Shown here: one piece after another, positions 7,039 through 12,747 of the stretch
Layout of the letters: every line of letters begins with the position of its first letter
Numbering within the stretch: position 1 is the stretch's first letter
DNA from: an uncultured Clostridia bacterium
GTDB taxonomy: Bacteria > Bacillota > Clostridia > Oscillospirales > Oscillospiraceae
Length of the DNA stretch: 13,001 bases
Assembly: GCA_945927915.1 (NCBI GenBank)
Contig: CAMEMX010000023.1
Coordinates: 1-13,001, forward strand
Reading direction: 5' to 3'
Made by a program: the position numbers and the translations under genes
Notes under the pieces: model-generated
Database searches by the model: none
Seen by the model: the letters and a program-made list of their open reading frames with translations, nothing else
What the model was told of the DNA's origin: nothing

Positions 7039-7062
7039 TTTTTAGCTTTGAAATGCTAAAAT
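7034..7062 (+). promoter_or_regulatory. Sigma-A type promoter of the rplU-prp-rpmA operon
   Basis: TTGACT (7034-7039), a 17-base spacer and TAAAAT (7057-7062). Transcription should start near 7069, leaving a leader of about 78 bases before rplU. Confidence 0.82.
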
Positions 7063-7089
7063 AGACAGGCCGCGTCGAAGAGGTCAAAG

Positions 7090-7140
7090 TTGATATATCT
7101 CACACCTCCAGAGCGAGACTACAAAAAAGGTAGGTGCAAC
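7090..7140 (+). ncRNA. L21-type ribosomal protein leader
   Basis: Between the promoter and rplU, CACCTCC (7103-7109) can pair with GG-T-AGGTG (7129-7136) leaving one bulged T. The loop contains AGAGCGAGACTACAAAAA. The layout resembles the Firmicutes L21 leader found ahead of rplU. The 3' arm holds the likely rplU ribosome binding site (AGGTG, 7132-7136), so folding could block translation when L21 is in excess. The assignment is from memory of the motif and was not tested with a covariance model. Confidence 0.6.
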
Positions 7141-7146
7141 CAAATA

Positions 7147-7458
7147 ATGCAGGCAGTTATCGTTACCGGTGGCAAGCAGTACAGCGTCAAGGAGGGCGAC
7201 GTGATCTACGTCGAGAAGCTCGGCGCCGAGGCTGACGCAACCGTAACCTTCGATCAGGTGCTGGCAGTCGTGGACGGCGAGAACTCCAAGTTCGGCGCTC
7301 CCGTCGTGGCAGGCGCTTCCGTCGAAGCGAAGGTCCTGAAGAACGGCAAGAGCAAGAAGGTCGTCGTCTTCAAGTACCGCCCGAAGAAGGACTCCAAGTC
7401 CATCCGCGGCCACAGACAGCCGTACACCAAGGTGCAGATTGAAAAGATCTCCGTGTAA
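7147..7458 (+). CDS. rplU: 50S ribosomal protein L21
   Basis: A 103-residue protein with the typical L21 start [18 protein letters not shown], a mid-region [13 protein letters not shown] and the basic RNA-binding C-terminus [21 protein letters not shown]21 binds 23S rRNA in the large subunit. The ATG at 7147 fits the L21 family start; an upstream in-frame ATG at 7090 would read through the leader RNA. Its TAA overlaps the ATG of prp as TAATG, so the genes are coupled. This is the first gene of the rplU-prp-rpmA operon. Confidence 0.97.
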   Translation: MQAVIVTGGKQYSVKEGDVIYVEKLGAEADATVTFDQVLAVVDGENSKFGAPVVAGASVEAKVLKNGKSKKVVVFKYRPKKDSKSIRGHRQPYTKVQIEKISV

Positions 7459-7781
7459 TGACTAAGATCGAGATTTTCAATCACGACGGCAGGATCAACG
7501 GATTCTCCGTATCGGGGCACAGCGGGTATGCAGAGGCGGGAAGCGACATCATTTGTGCCGCAGTTTCCACCGCCGTCACGTTTGCCGAATGCACGATCAA
7601 TGACGTCCTCGGCAACCATGCAAACACCAAAGTGAACGAAAGCGAACCCCGGATCACCTTGACCCTTCCCGCAACCTGCGACGACGAGGACGCAGTACAG
7701 GACGTGCTGAATGGTTTTATTCTGACCATGCTGTCCCTGCGGGATGATTATCCTGATTATATCGAAGTTATGGAGGTGTAA
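7458..7781 (+). CDS. prp: Ribosomal-processing cysteine protease Prp
   Basis: A 107-residue protease (YsxB family) that removes the N-terminal extension of ribosomal protein L27 in Firmicutes and some relatives. The catalytic pair is visible as His21 in SGHSGYAEAG and Cys33 in DIICAAVST, with family spacing. The gene lies between rplU and its substrate gene rpmA, the usual order. It overlaps the rplU stop by one base, and its own 3' end carries the rpmA ribosome site. The extended L27 encoded next door fits an active protease. Confidence 0.95.
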   Translation: MTKIEIFNHDGRINGFSVSGHSGYAEAGSDIICAAVSTAVTFAECTINDVLGNHANTKVNESEPRITLTLPATCDDEDAVQDVLNGFILTMLSLRDDYPDYIEVMEV

Positions 7782-7784
7782 CAA

Positions 7785-8069
7785 ATGCTGAAAATCGGTT
7801 TTCAGTTCTTCGCACATAAGAAGGGCGGCGGTTCCACCAAGAACGGCCGTGATTCCGAGTCCAAGAGATTGGGCGTGAAGCGCGCGGACGGTCAGTTCGT
7901 CCTCGCGGGCAACATTCTGGTTCGTCAGAGAGGCACGCACATCCATCCCGGCAACAACGTCGGTATCGGCAGCGACGACACCCTGTTTGCTCTGATTGAC
8001 GGTCACGTCAAGTTTGAGCGCAAGGGCAAGGATCGCAAGCAGTGCTCTGTCTACGCCATCGAACAGTAA
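7785..8069 (+). CDS. rpmA: 50S ribosomal protein L27, precursor with Prp-cleaved extension
   Basis: A 94-residue precursor. The N-terminus [20 protein letters not shown] carries the Firmicutes extension; Prp should cut between Phe9 and Ala10, leaving mature L27 starting AHKKGGG. The mature N-terminus reaches towards the peptidyl transferase centre, so removal of the extension matters. The core [21 protein letters not shown] and [17 protein letters not shown] is typical. The ATG at 7785 follows GGAGGTG (7772-7778), four bases after the prp stop. A strong intrinsic terminator follows. Confidence 0.97.
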   Translation: MLKIGFQFFAHKKGGGSTKNGRDSESKRLGVKRADGQFVLAGNILVRQRGTHIHPGNNVGIGSDDTLFALIDGHVKFERKGKDRKQCSVYAIEQ

Positions 8070-8081
8070 GATGCAATAAGG

Positions 8082-8117
8082 AATCCCGAACATATCTTTT
8101 ATGTTCGGGATTTTTTT
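8082..8117 (+). terminator. Intrinsic terminator of rplU-prp-rpmA
   Basis: Perfect 13-bp stem (8082-8094 with 8100-8112), loop TCTTT, and a run of seven T (8111-8117). It lies 12 bases after the rpmA stop. Confidence 0.92.
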
Positions 8118-8151
8118 CCGATGAGTCAGACCGACGTCAGGAGGAATGAAT

Positions 8152-9426
8152 ATGTTTGTAGATAAAGTCAAAATTTTTGTAAAAGCCGGTAACGGCGGCA
8201 ACGGCGCGGTGGCGTTTCACCGGGAAAAATACGTTGCAGCCGGCGGGCCTGACGGCGGCGACGGCGGCAAGGGCGGCAACATCGTCCTGCGCGTCAACGA
8301 CAACCTCTCGACGCTGATGGATTTCCGCTACAAGCGCAAATACACGGCATCTTCGGGTGAGGACGGTCAGGGCGGACGCCGCTTCGGCAAGAAGGGCGAG
8401 GACCTCGTCATTCAGGTGCCGCGCGGCACAGTCGTCCGCGACGCCGGGACGAACGAGGTCATCAAGGATATGTCCGACAATGAGGACTTCATTCTCTGCA
8501 AGGGCGGCCGCGGCGGCTGGGGCAACAAGCATTTCGCAACGCCGACGCGCCAGCTGCCCCGCTTTGCCAAGGCCGGCCTGCCCGGCGAGGAGCATGAGGT
8601 CGTTCTGGAGCTAAAGCTCCTTGCGGATGTCGGTCTGGTCGGCTTCCCGAATGTCGGCAAATCGACGCTCCTGTCCGTGACCTCCAATGCAAGACCCAAG
8701 ATCGCCAACTACCATTTTACGACGCTCTATCCCAACCTCGGCGTGATCTACGTCGACGAGGGCGTGTCGTTCGTCATGGCGGACATCCCCGGCATCATCG
8801 AGGGTGCCGCCGAAGGTGCGGGCCTCGGCCACGATTTCCTGCGCCATATCGACCGCTGCCGCCTGATGGTGCACATCGTCGACGTCTCCGGCTCGGAGGA
8901 CCGCGACCCCGTTGAGGATTTCGAGAAGATCAACGCGGAGCTGAAGAGCTATTCCGAGGAGCTTGCGAAGCGTCCGATGATCGTCGCGGCGAACAAATGC
9001 GACCTGATCCCGGAGGGCAGCGACAACCTGGCGCGTCTGCGCGACTACGTCACGTCGCGCGGCTATGAATTTTATGAGATCTCCGCCGCGACCACGCAGG
9101 GCACAAAGCAGCTCATGCGCGTCATCGCGGGCAAGCTGCGCGATCTTCCGCCGGTCGTCGTCTATGAGCCGGAGTATGTCAAGCCCCTGCCCGAGGCTGG
9201 TGAGGCCGACGACCTTTCGATCGAACACATGGGCGACCTGTGGGTCGTCTCCGGCGAGTGGCTGCGCAGGCTGATCTGCGACATCAACTTTGCCGATTAT
9301 GAATCGCGGATGTATTTTGACCGCCAGCTTCGCAGAAGCGGCCTGTTTGACCGCCTGGAGGAGATGGGCATTGAGGACGGCGACACCGTCAGCATCTATG
9401 ATTTTGAGTTCGACTACGAACGATAA
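8152..9426 (+). CDS. obgE: GTPase ObgE/CgtA
   Basis: A 424-residue essential GTPase acting in 50S subunit assembly and stress or sporulation control. It has three parts: a glycine-rich Obg fold (1-158, with GNGGNGAVAFHREKYV and GGPDGGDGGKGGN), a G domain, and a C-terminal OCT domain (about 353-424, DLSIEHMGD to DFEFDYER). G motifs are GFPNVGKST (164-172), TTLYPNLGV, DIPGIIEGA from 211, NKCD (281-284) and SAAT (311-314). AGGAGG at 8139-8144 lies 7 bases before the ATG at 8152 and only one base from the ATG at 8146, so 8152 is the start. It follows the rpmA terminator, as in many Firmicutes. I see no clear promoter in the 34 bases between terminator and start, so part of its transcription may be read-through. 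Confidence 0.97.
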   Translation: MFVDKVKIFVKAGNGGNGAVAFHREKYVAAGGPDGGDGGKGGNIVLRVNDNLSTLMDFRYKRKYTASSGEDGQGGRRFGKKGEDLVIQVPRGTVVRDAGTNEVIKDMSDNEDFILCKGGRGGWGNKHFATPTRQLPRFAKAGLPGEEHEVVLELKLLADVGLVGFPNVGKSTLLSVTSNARPKIANYHFTTLYPNLGVIYVDEGVSFVMADIPGIIEGAAEGAGLGHDFLRHIDRCRLMVHIVDVSGSEDRDPVEDFEKINAELKSYSEELAKRPMIVAANKCDLIPEGSDNLARLRDYVTSRGYEFYEISAATTQGTKQLMRVIAGKLRDLPPVVVYEPEYVKPLPEAGEADDLSIEHMGDLWVVSGEWLRRLICDINFADYESRMYFDRQLRRSGLFDRLEEMGIEDGDTVSIYDFEFDYER

Positions 9427-9432
9427 GAAACC

Positions 9433-9468
9433 GCCGGAGCAAGGAAATCGCCTTGCTCCGGCATTTTT
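9433..9468 (+). terminator. Intrinsic terminator of obgE
   Basis: Perfect 12-bp stem GCCGGAGCAAGG/CCTTGCTCCGGC (9433-9444 with 9451-9462), a 6-base loop, then ATTTTTG. It begins 7 bases after the obgE stop. Confidence 0.92.
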
Positions 9469-9483
9469 GTCCCCAAATGGCAA

Positions 9484-9517
9484 ATTCCCGGCTGTTCGGG
9501 GGAGAACAGCCGGGAAT
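9484..9517. repeat. Second perfect hairpin after obgE, no T-tract
   Basis: A 14-bp perfect inverted repeat (9484-9497 with 9504-9517) with loop GGGGGA. Neither side has a convincing T-run, so a plain intrinsic terminator is unlikely. The repeat lies between obgE and the convergent permease gene. Confidence 0.6.
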
Positions 9518-9693
9518 CCGCTACAGAAATGAGAGAGGGAAAAATAAAAAAGAGAGATAAATGAAAAGATGGACGTCAGGTTCGACTCGGGGCAGTTCCG
9601 ATATCGACCTTACACTTGCAGTATACAGGCGACTTTTGAAGAAACTATGAACGAAGTAGAAACAAATTTAGAATTTGTGAAGGAGGAAACGGA
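9518..9693. other. Intergenic region between convergent obgE and permease genes
   Basis: No gene is supported. The stretch is A-rich at 9536-9570 and contains an imperfect tRNA T-loop-like string at 9581-9590. A perfect 7-bp inverted repeat, ACAAATT-TAG-AATTTGT (9662-9678), lies 15 bases beyond the permease stop. On the minus strand it is followed by TTTCT and may be a weak terminator for the permease. Confidence 0.5.
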
Positions 9694-11145
9694 TTATTTC
9701 TTCGCGGCTGCTTTCTTTTCTCTCGGAAGCAGGACGTTGAGCACAATGGCGATCAGCGCTGCGGGAACAATGCCGGAGCCGCCAAAGATATAGCTGAGCC
9801 ACTGCGGCAGATGCGCCTGCACCGCCGAGGTCGAGCCGATGCCGTAGCCGAGGCCGAGCGCCACGGAAACGATCGTCGCGTTGCGGCCGGAGAGCGACTC
9901 GGTCGTGATGAGATTGATGCCGGAGATGACGATCGAAGCGAACATGATGACCGCTGCGCCGCCGAGGACGGGCTGCGGCATGATCGAGATCACAGCGCCG
10001 ACCTTGGGGAACAGGCCGCACAGCACCAGAATTCCGGCGCCCATTGCGATGGCAAAACGGTTGACCATCTTTGTCATGCCGACGAGGCCGACGTTCTGGC
10101 TGAACGAAGTATTCGGCAGGACGCCGAAGACGGACGCCAGTGCGGAGCCGAAGCCGTCGCAGATGACCGAGCCGGACAGCTCGCGGTTGGTCGGCGCACG
10201 GTCCAGACCGCCCTCGGTGACACCGGCGGTATCGCCGATAGTCTCGACGGCGGTGACGATGAACATGATGCACATCGGAATGATCGCGGAGAGATTGAAT
10301 TGCAGCTTGACGGGCATGATCTTCGGAACGGCGAGCCATGCGGCGTCCTTGACCTGCGACCACTGCGTGATATAAGCGCAGGTGACCTCCTTGCCGTCGA
10401 CTACCATGGTGGTCGGCAGGAAGAGCCCCATGAGGAACGAGACGATATAGCCGACGATGATGCCGAGAAGGATGGAGGCGACGGAGGGGAAGCCCTTAAA
10501 GCAGTGCTTAAAGACGATAATGGATGTCAGTGTGACGAGACCGAGGAAGAGATTCCACAGCGCGCCGAAATCTGCGCTGCTGCTGCCGCCGCCGAAGAAG
10601 CCGATGCCGACGGAGAACAGACTCAGGCCGATGGCGACGACGACCGTGCCGGTGACGACGGGCGGGAAGAACTTGCGCAGGGGCTTGATGCAGAAGCCGA
10701 GACCCATTTCGAATGCGCCGCCGATCAGCGAAGCGCCCATGATCGCGCCGTAGGCATAGATGCCGGCCTCGGCGCTCGTTGTGATGGTACCTGCGGCAAC
10801 GCCCGCCATCATGCTCGCGGCGATGGATTTGTTGATCCCGATAAAGCCGGAGGAAGTGCCCATGACGATGGGAAGCCTTCCTCCGATCGGGCCGATGGGA
10901 TAGAGCTGGACAAAGGTCACAAGACCGGCGATCAGCATGGCGTTTTGCAGCAGAGATACACGCAGCGCGCCAAGGCCCTCGGCGGTCGTGATGCCGCAGA
11001 CAGCCATAATGGCGAGCAGGGGAGAGAGGTTGCCGACAAACATCGCCAAAACGTGCTGTAAGCCGAGCGGGATCGCCTCGATCAGCGGCAGGCGACCGTC
11101 AAGACTGTTTGGTGAAGTGTATGCCGGCTCTTTTTTTGCTTTCAT
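9694..11145 (-). CDS. NCS2 (NAT) family uracil/xanthine-type permease
   Basis: A 483-residue polytopic inner-membrane transporter for a nucleobase. The N-terminal LGLQHVLAMFVG, GTSSGFIG, the segment GDTAGVTEGGLDRAPTNREL and FSQNVGLVGMTKMVNR (Phe348-Ser-Gln-Asn) are family features; MPQPVLGGAAVIMFASIV follows in a later helix. In NCS2 carriers the Glu and Asn/Gln residues in these helices shape the purine or uracil site. The substrate cannot be settled by eye; the overall pattern looks more like xanthine or urate carriers than UraA. The ATG at 11145 is preceded by AAAGG; the upstream extension to 11247 has no ribosome site and crosses a structured leader. It stands as a single gene on the minus strand. 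Confidence 0.9.
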   Translation of the reverse strand: MKAKKEPAYTSPNSLDGRLPLIEAIPLGLQHVLAMFVGNLSPLLAIMAVCGITTAEGLGALRVSLLQNAMLIAGLVTFVQLYPIGPIGGRLPIVMGTSSGFIGINKSIAASMMAGVAAGTITTSAEAGIYAYGAIMGASLIGGAFEMGLGFCIKPLRKFFPPVVTGTVVVAIGLSLFSVGIGFFGGGSSSADFGALWNLFLGLVTLTSIIVFKHCFKGFPSVASILLGIIVGYIVSFLMGLFLPTTMVVDGKEVTCAYITQWSQVKDAAWLAVPKIMPVKLQFNLSAIIPMCIMFIVTAVETIGDTAGVTEGGLDRAPTNRELSGSVICDGFGSALASVFGVLPNTSFSQNVGLVGMTKMVNRFAIAMGAGILVLCGLFPKVGAVISIMPQPVLGGAAVIMFASIVISGINLITTESLSGRNATIVSVALGLGYGIGSTSAVQAHLPQWLSYIFGGSGIVPAALIAIVLNVLLPREKKAAAKK

Positions 11146-11149
11146 TTCC

Positions 11150-11185
11150 TTACGCCTTTCTGTAGAAATACTACCTATAGCGTAA
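11150..11185 (-). promoter_or_regulatory. Nested hairpin leader before the permease start
   Basis: On the minus strand, outer stem TTACGC/GCGTAA (11185-11180 with 11155-11150) encloses inner stem GTAG/CTAC (11174-11171 with 11165-11162). The internal loops are TATAG and AGAAAG and the apical loop is TATTT. The AAAGG ribosome site sits in the 3' internal loop and stem, four bases from the ATG. It could control translation. No match to a purine riboswitch core was recognised. Confidence 0.4.
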
Positions 11186-11226
11186 TGGAAATAAAACGGT
11201 TTTGCAAGGAAAAACTGACATATACC

Positions 11227-11247
11227 GTGGAATTTAGCTCTTTCCAC
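11227..11247. promoter_or_regulatory. Inverted repeat, possible operator of the permease gene
   Basis: GTGGAA-N9-TTCCAC is a perfect 6-bp inverted repeat 82 bases before the permease start. Its minus-strand left arm could double as a poor -35, placed 17 bases from TATATG as -10. No known binding-site consensus was recognised. Confidence 0.3.
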
Positions 11248-11310
11248 AGAATAATATGGGGAACATTGTGCAAACTGCTCAACGTGAGCCGCCGGTGTGC
11301 AGCAAAATGA

Positions 11311-11336
11311 GGCCGCGGCGGGAATCCGCCGCGGCC
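11311..11336 (-). terminator. Hairpin terminator of the spore-protein gene
   Basis: Perfect 11-bp GC-only stem (11311-11321 with 11326-11336) with a 4-base loop. On the minus strand TCATTTTG follows. It lies 16 bases beyond the SASP stop. Confidence 0.7.
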
Positions 11337-11352
11337 CTGCCGGAACCCGGGA

Positions 11353-11547
11353 TTACTTCATGTTGCGCTCGTAGGCCTCGATCATTTTCTTGACCATCTG
11401 GCCGCCGACGGAGCCGGCCTCGCGGGAGGTGAGGTCGCCGTTGTAGCCCTGCTTCAGGTTGACGCCCACTTCGCTTGCAGCCTCCATCTTGAACTTGTCC
11501 ATCGCTTCACGCGCTTCCGGAATGTTGATCTGGTTGTTGCTCTTCAT
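11353..11547 (-). CDS. Alpha/beta-type small acid-soluble spore protein (SASP)
   Basis: A 64-residue protein that coats and protects DNA in dormant spores. The family signatures are PEAREAMDKFKMEAASEVGV and YNGDLTSREAGSVGGQMVKKMI. The germination protease Gpr should cut after Glu in the segment KMEAASE-VGV. The length is typical. The ATG at 11547 follows AAAGGAG with a 9-base spacing; the in-frame ATG at 11556 abuts that site, and the open extension to 11739 has no ribosome site. Expression is expected in the forespore, and a good sigma-G/F-like promoter is present far upstream (11795-11823). The gene shows that the organism, or its recent ancestor, makes endospores. Confidence 0.95.
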   Translation of the reverse strand: MKSNNQINIPEAREAMDKFKMEAASEVGVNLKQGYNGDLTSREAGSVGGQMVKKMIEAYERNMK

Positions 11548-11745
11548 GTTTTCCATCTCCTTTTGTCGTTTTGTGTCACGGGTGTTCGCTGCGCCGAAGT
11601 ACATATCCTTCGCAGCGCGATGTGGAAACGCTGCTTCGACAGAATCGAACACTGATGCCACGGTCGTAGTTTCACCGACTTTTGTGCGAATATTGATGTT
11701 AAATTCTGAAAAGGAAGCGGAAAACAGGAAATACAACAAAGTGAC

Positions 11746-11770
11746 CGGCGCGTGGATTCGGGACGCGCCG
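11746..11770 (-). repeat. GC-rich hairpin between the regulator and SASP genes
   Basis: CGGCGCGT (11746-11753) and ACGCGCCG (11763-11770) form a perfect 8-bp stem with a 9-base loop. On the minus strand GTCACTTTGTTG follows, a weak T-rich tail. It may terminate the regulator transcript, or be a structure near the 5' end of the SASP transcript. Confidence 0.45.
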
Positions 11771-11794
11771 ACCGCGCTGGCAAAAATTGTAATA

Positions 11795-11823
11795 TATAAT
11801 GTATCCGGAAAAGAATATTATTC
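11795..11823 (-). promoter_or_regulatory. Sigma-G/F-like forespore promoter for the SASP gene
   Basis: Read on the minus strand: GAATA (11823-11819), a 17-base spacer and CATTATA (11801-11795). These fit the Bacillus/Clostridium forespore consensus GHATR-N17-CATnMTA. The -35 element overlaps the stop codon of the upstream regulator gene. It would give a leader of roughly 240 bases, which is long for a SASP gene. Confidence 0.5.
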
Positions 11824-12417
11824 GCGGGGGTGCTTTTTCGTGGTCGGATGGATGAACGCCAAAAGGATGATGCCGATCTGGAGCGGCACGCCGGAGACAA
11901 AGGTCAAGAAGGTGTGAAATTCAACGAATTGCAGATAGATGGCAAGCAAAAGCGTCCAGCATAGGCCGGAGGAGAGGATCGGTGTGAACAGGCGCTTACC
12001 CCACTTTACGTTGAAATAGATCGCCACGGTGAAGGAGAGGGGAATGGCCCAAATGAAAGCGAGCCAGTTCTGCCCGTGGAAGAGTACATCCAGCCGGGCG
12101 TAGCCGATGATGGCGAAGTACCAGATGCAAACGATTCCCAGCAGCGCGACGGCGATTTTTTGTGCGATTTGAAGGCGCGCCTCAACGACTGGCGGACGCT
12201 CCGGTGTGTACTTCTCAAAAAAGGCAGAGATCGGAATCTCGTAAAGCTCCGCAAGGTTGTTTAGCGTCTCGATATCAGGCGTAACCTCGCCGGTCTCCCA
12301 GCGGGAGATGGCCTTGTCGGAGTAACCGATCTTTTGCGACAATTCAATTTGGGTCAGTTTGTGCGTCTTGCGAAGCATTACTAAATTCTCACGAACGATT
12401 TCTTTGATATTATCCAT
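11818..12417 (-). CDS. XRE-family helix-turn-helix regulator with four membrane helices
   Basis: A 199-residue protein. The N-terminus is a Cro/CI-type HTH (about residues 5-65) with the motif LTQIELSQKIGYSDKAISRWE and PDIETLNNLAELYEIPI. After a linker, four hydrophobic segments lie at about 87-107, 117-135, 143-163 and 167-189, ending in a basic tail. This suggests a membrane-anchored DNA-binding protein, a design seen in many Firmicutes genomes but with few studied functions. The ATG at 12417 has AAAGGAAG 5 bases upstream and a good promoter at 12478-12506. It is divergent from the acyltransferase-like gene, so that gene and itself are the first candidate targets. No ligand domain is recognised. 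Confidence 0.85.
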   Translation of the reverse strand: MDNIKEIVRENLVMLRKTHKLTQIELSQKIGYSDKAISRWETGEVTPDIETLNNLAELYEIPISAFFEKYTPERPPVVEARLQIAQKIAVALLGIVCIWYFAIIGYARLDVLFHGQNWLAFIWAIPLSFTVAIYFNVKWGKRLFTPILSSGLCWTLLLAIYLQFVEFHTFLTFVSGVPLQIGIILLAFIHPTTKKHPRE

Positions 12418-12477
12418 TTCTTCTTCCTTTATCCGTCAACAAAATGTCTTTTTTGGTAGAAAAATCCGATGGGACAG

Positions 12478-12506
12478 AGTTTAACACAGATTGAAGAAAA
12501 AATCAA
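12478..12506 (-). promoter_or_regulatory. Sigma-A type promoter of the membrane XRE regulator
   Basis: Read on the minus strand: TTGATT (12506-12501), a 17-base spacer and TAAACT (12483-12478). Transcription should start near 12471, giving a leader of about 54 bases. Confidence 0.7.
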
Positions 12507-12640
12507 TGATTTTTCGAGATAAAAATTCAAATTCTCGCAATTCTCGATTTCCGGGAATTGATTTCCGAAATTCTCAGTGTACGAAAATCGACTCCCGAAG
12601 TGTGAAACAGAATTGTAGAATGTGATTTTTTCAGGTTCTC
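12507..12640. repeat. A+T-rich divergent intergenic region with short repeats
   Basis: The regulator start and the acyltransferase-like start are 330 bases apart, and no gene is supported between them. This part lies between the two promoters. It holds AATTCTCG at 12530 and 12539, a third copy as AAATTCTCA near 12568, and GATTTCCG at 12546 and 12560. The repeats could be operator half-sites for the divergent HTH protein. The composition is much more A+T-rich than the flanking genes. Confidence 0.4.
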
Positions 12641-12669
12641 TTGCAAAATTCGCCGGAAAAGGATACAGT
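12641..12669 (+). promoter_or_regulatory. Probable promoter of the acyltransferase-like gene
   Basis: TTGCAA (12641-12646), a 17-base spacer and TACAGT (12664-12669). The spacing is ideal but the -10 is moderate. Transcription would start near 12676, about 72 bases before the ATG. Confidence 0.5.
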
Positions 12670-12747
12670 ATGGGACACACGCGCGAGCGCTCTGCACGGC
12701 AACAATTCGCAACGTTCCGGTGGCTCAAAAATGCAGGAGGCTTTCCT

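Noticed and set aside
8146..8151. ATG at 8146 as the obgE start
   Set aside because: AGGAGG ends one base before it, which is too close. The ATG at 8152 has a 7-base spacing and gives the conserved MFVDKVKIF start.
7254..8201. Long minus-strand open frame across rplU, prp and rpmA
   Set aside because: It lies opposite three certain genes and crosses their terminator; it has no domain or ribosome site.
9578..9600. tRNA T-loop-like string (GGTTCGACTC)
   Set aside because: The bases flanking the loop do not pair as a T-stem, and no anticodon arm or acceptor stem surrounds it.
9569..9793. Small plus-strand open frame between obgE and the permease
   Set aside because: Half of it is antisense to the permease 3' end. 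The start lacks a ribosome site and the peptide shows no conserved pattern.
9811..11061. A 416-codon plus-strand open frame opposite the permease
   Set aside because: The translation is low-complexity (Asp, Gly, Glu, Arg, Ala) and mirrors the permease codons. It has no ribosome site and no recognisable fold.
11548..11739. N-terminal extension of the SASP gene
   Set aside because: The frame is open but has no ribosome site. SASPs are about 60-70 residues, and the ATG at 11547 has a well-spaced AAAGGAG.
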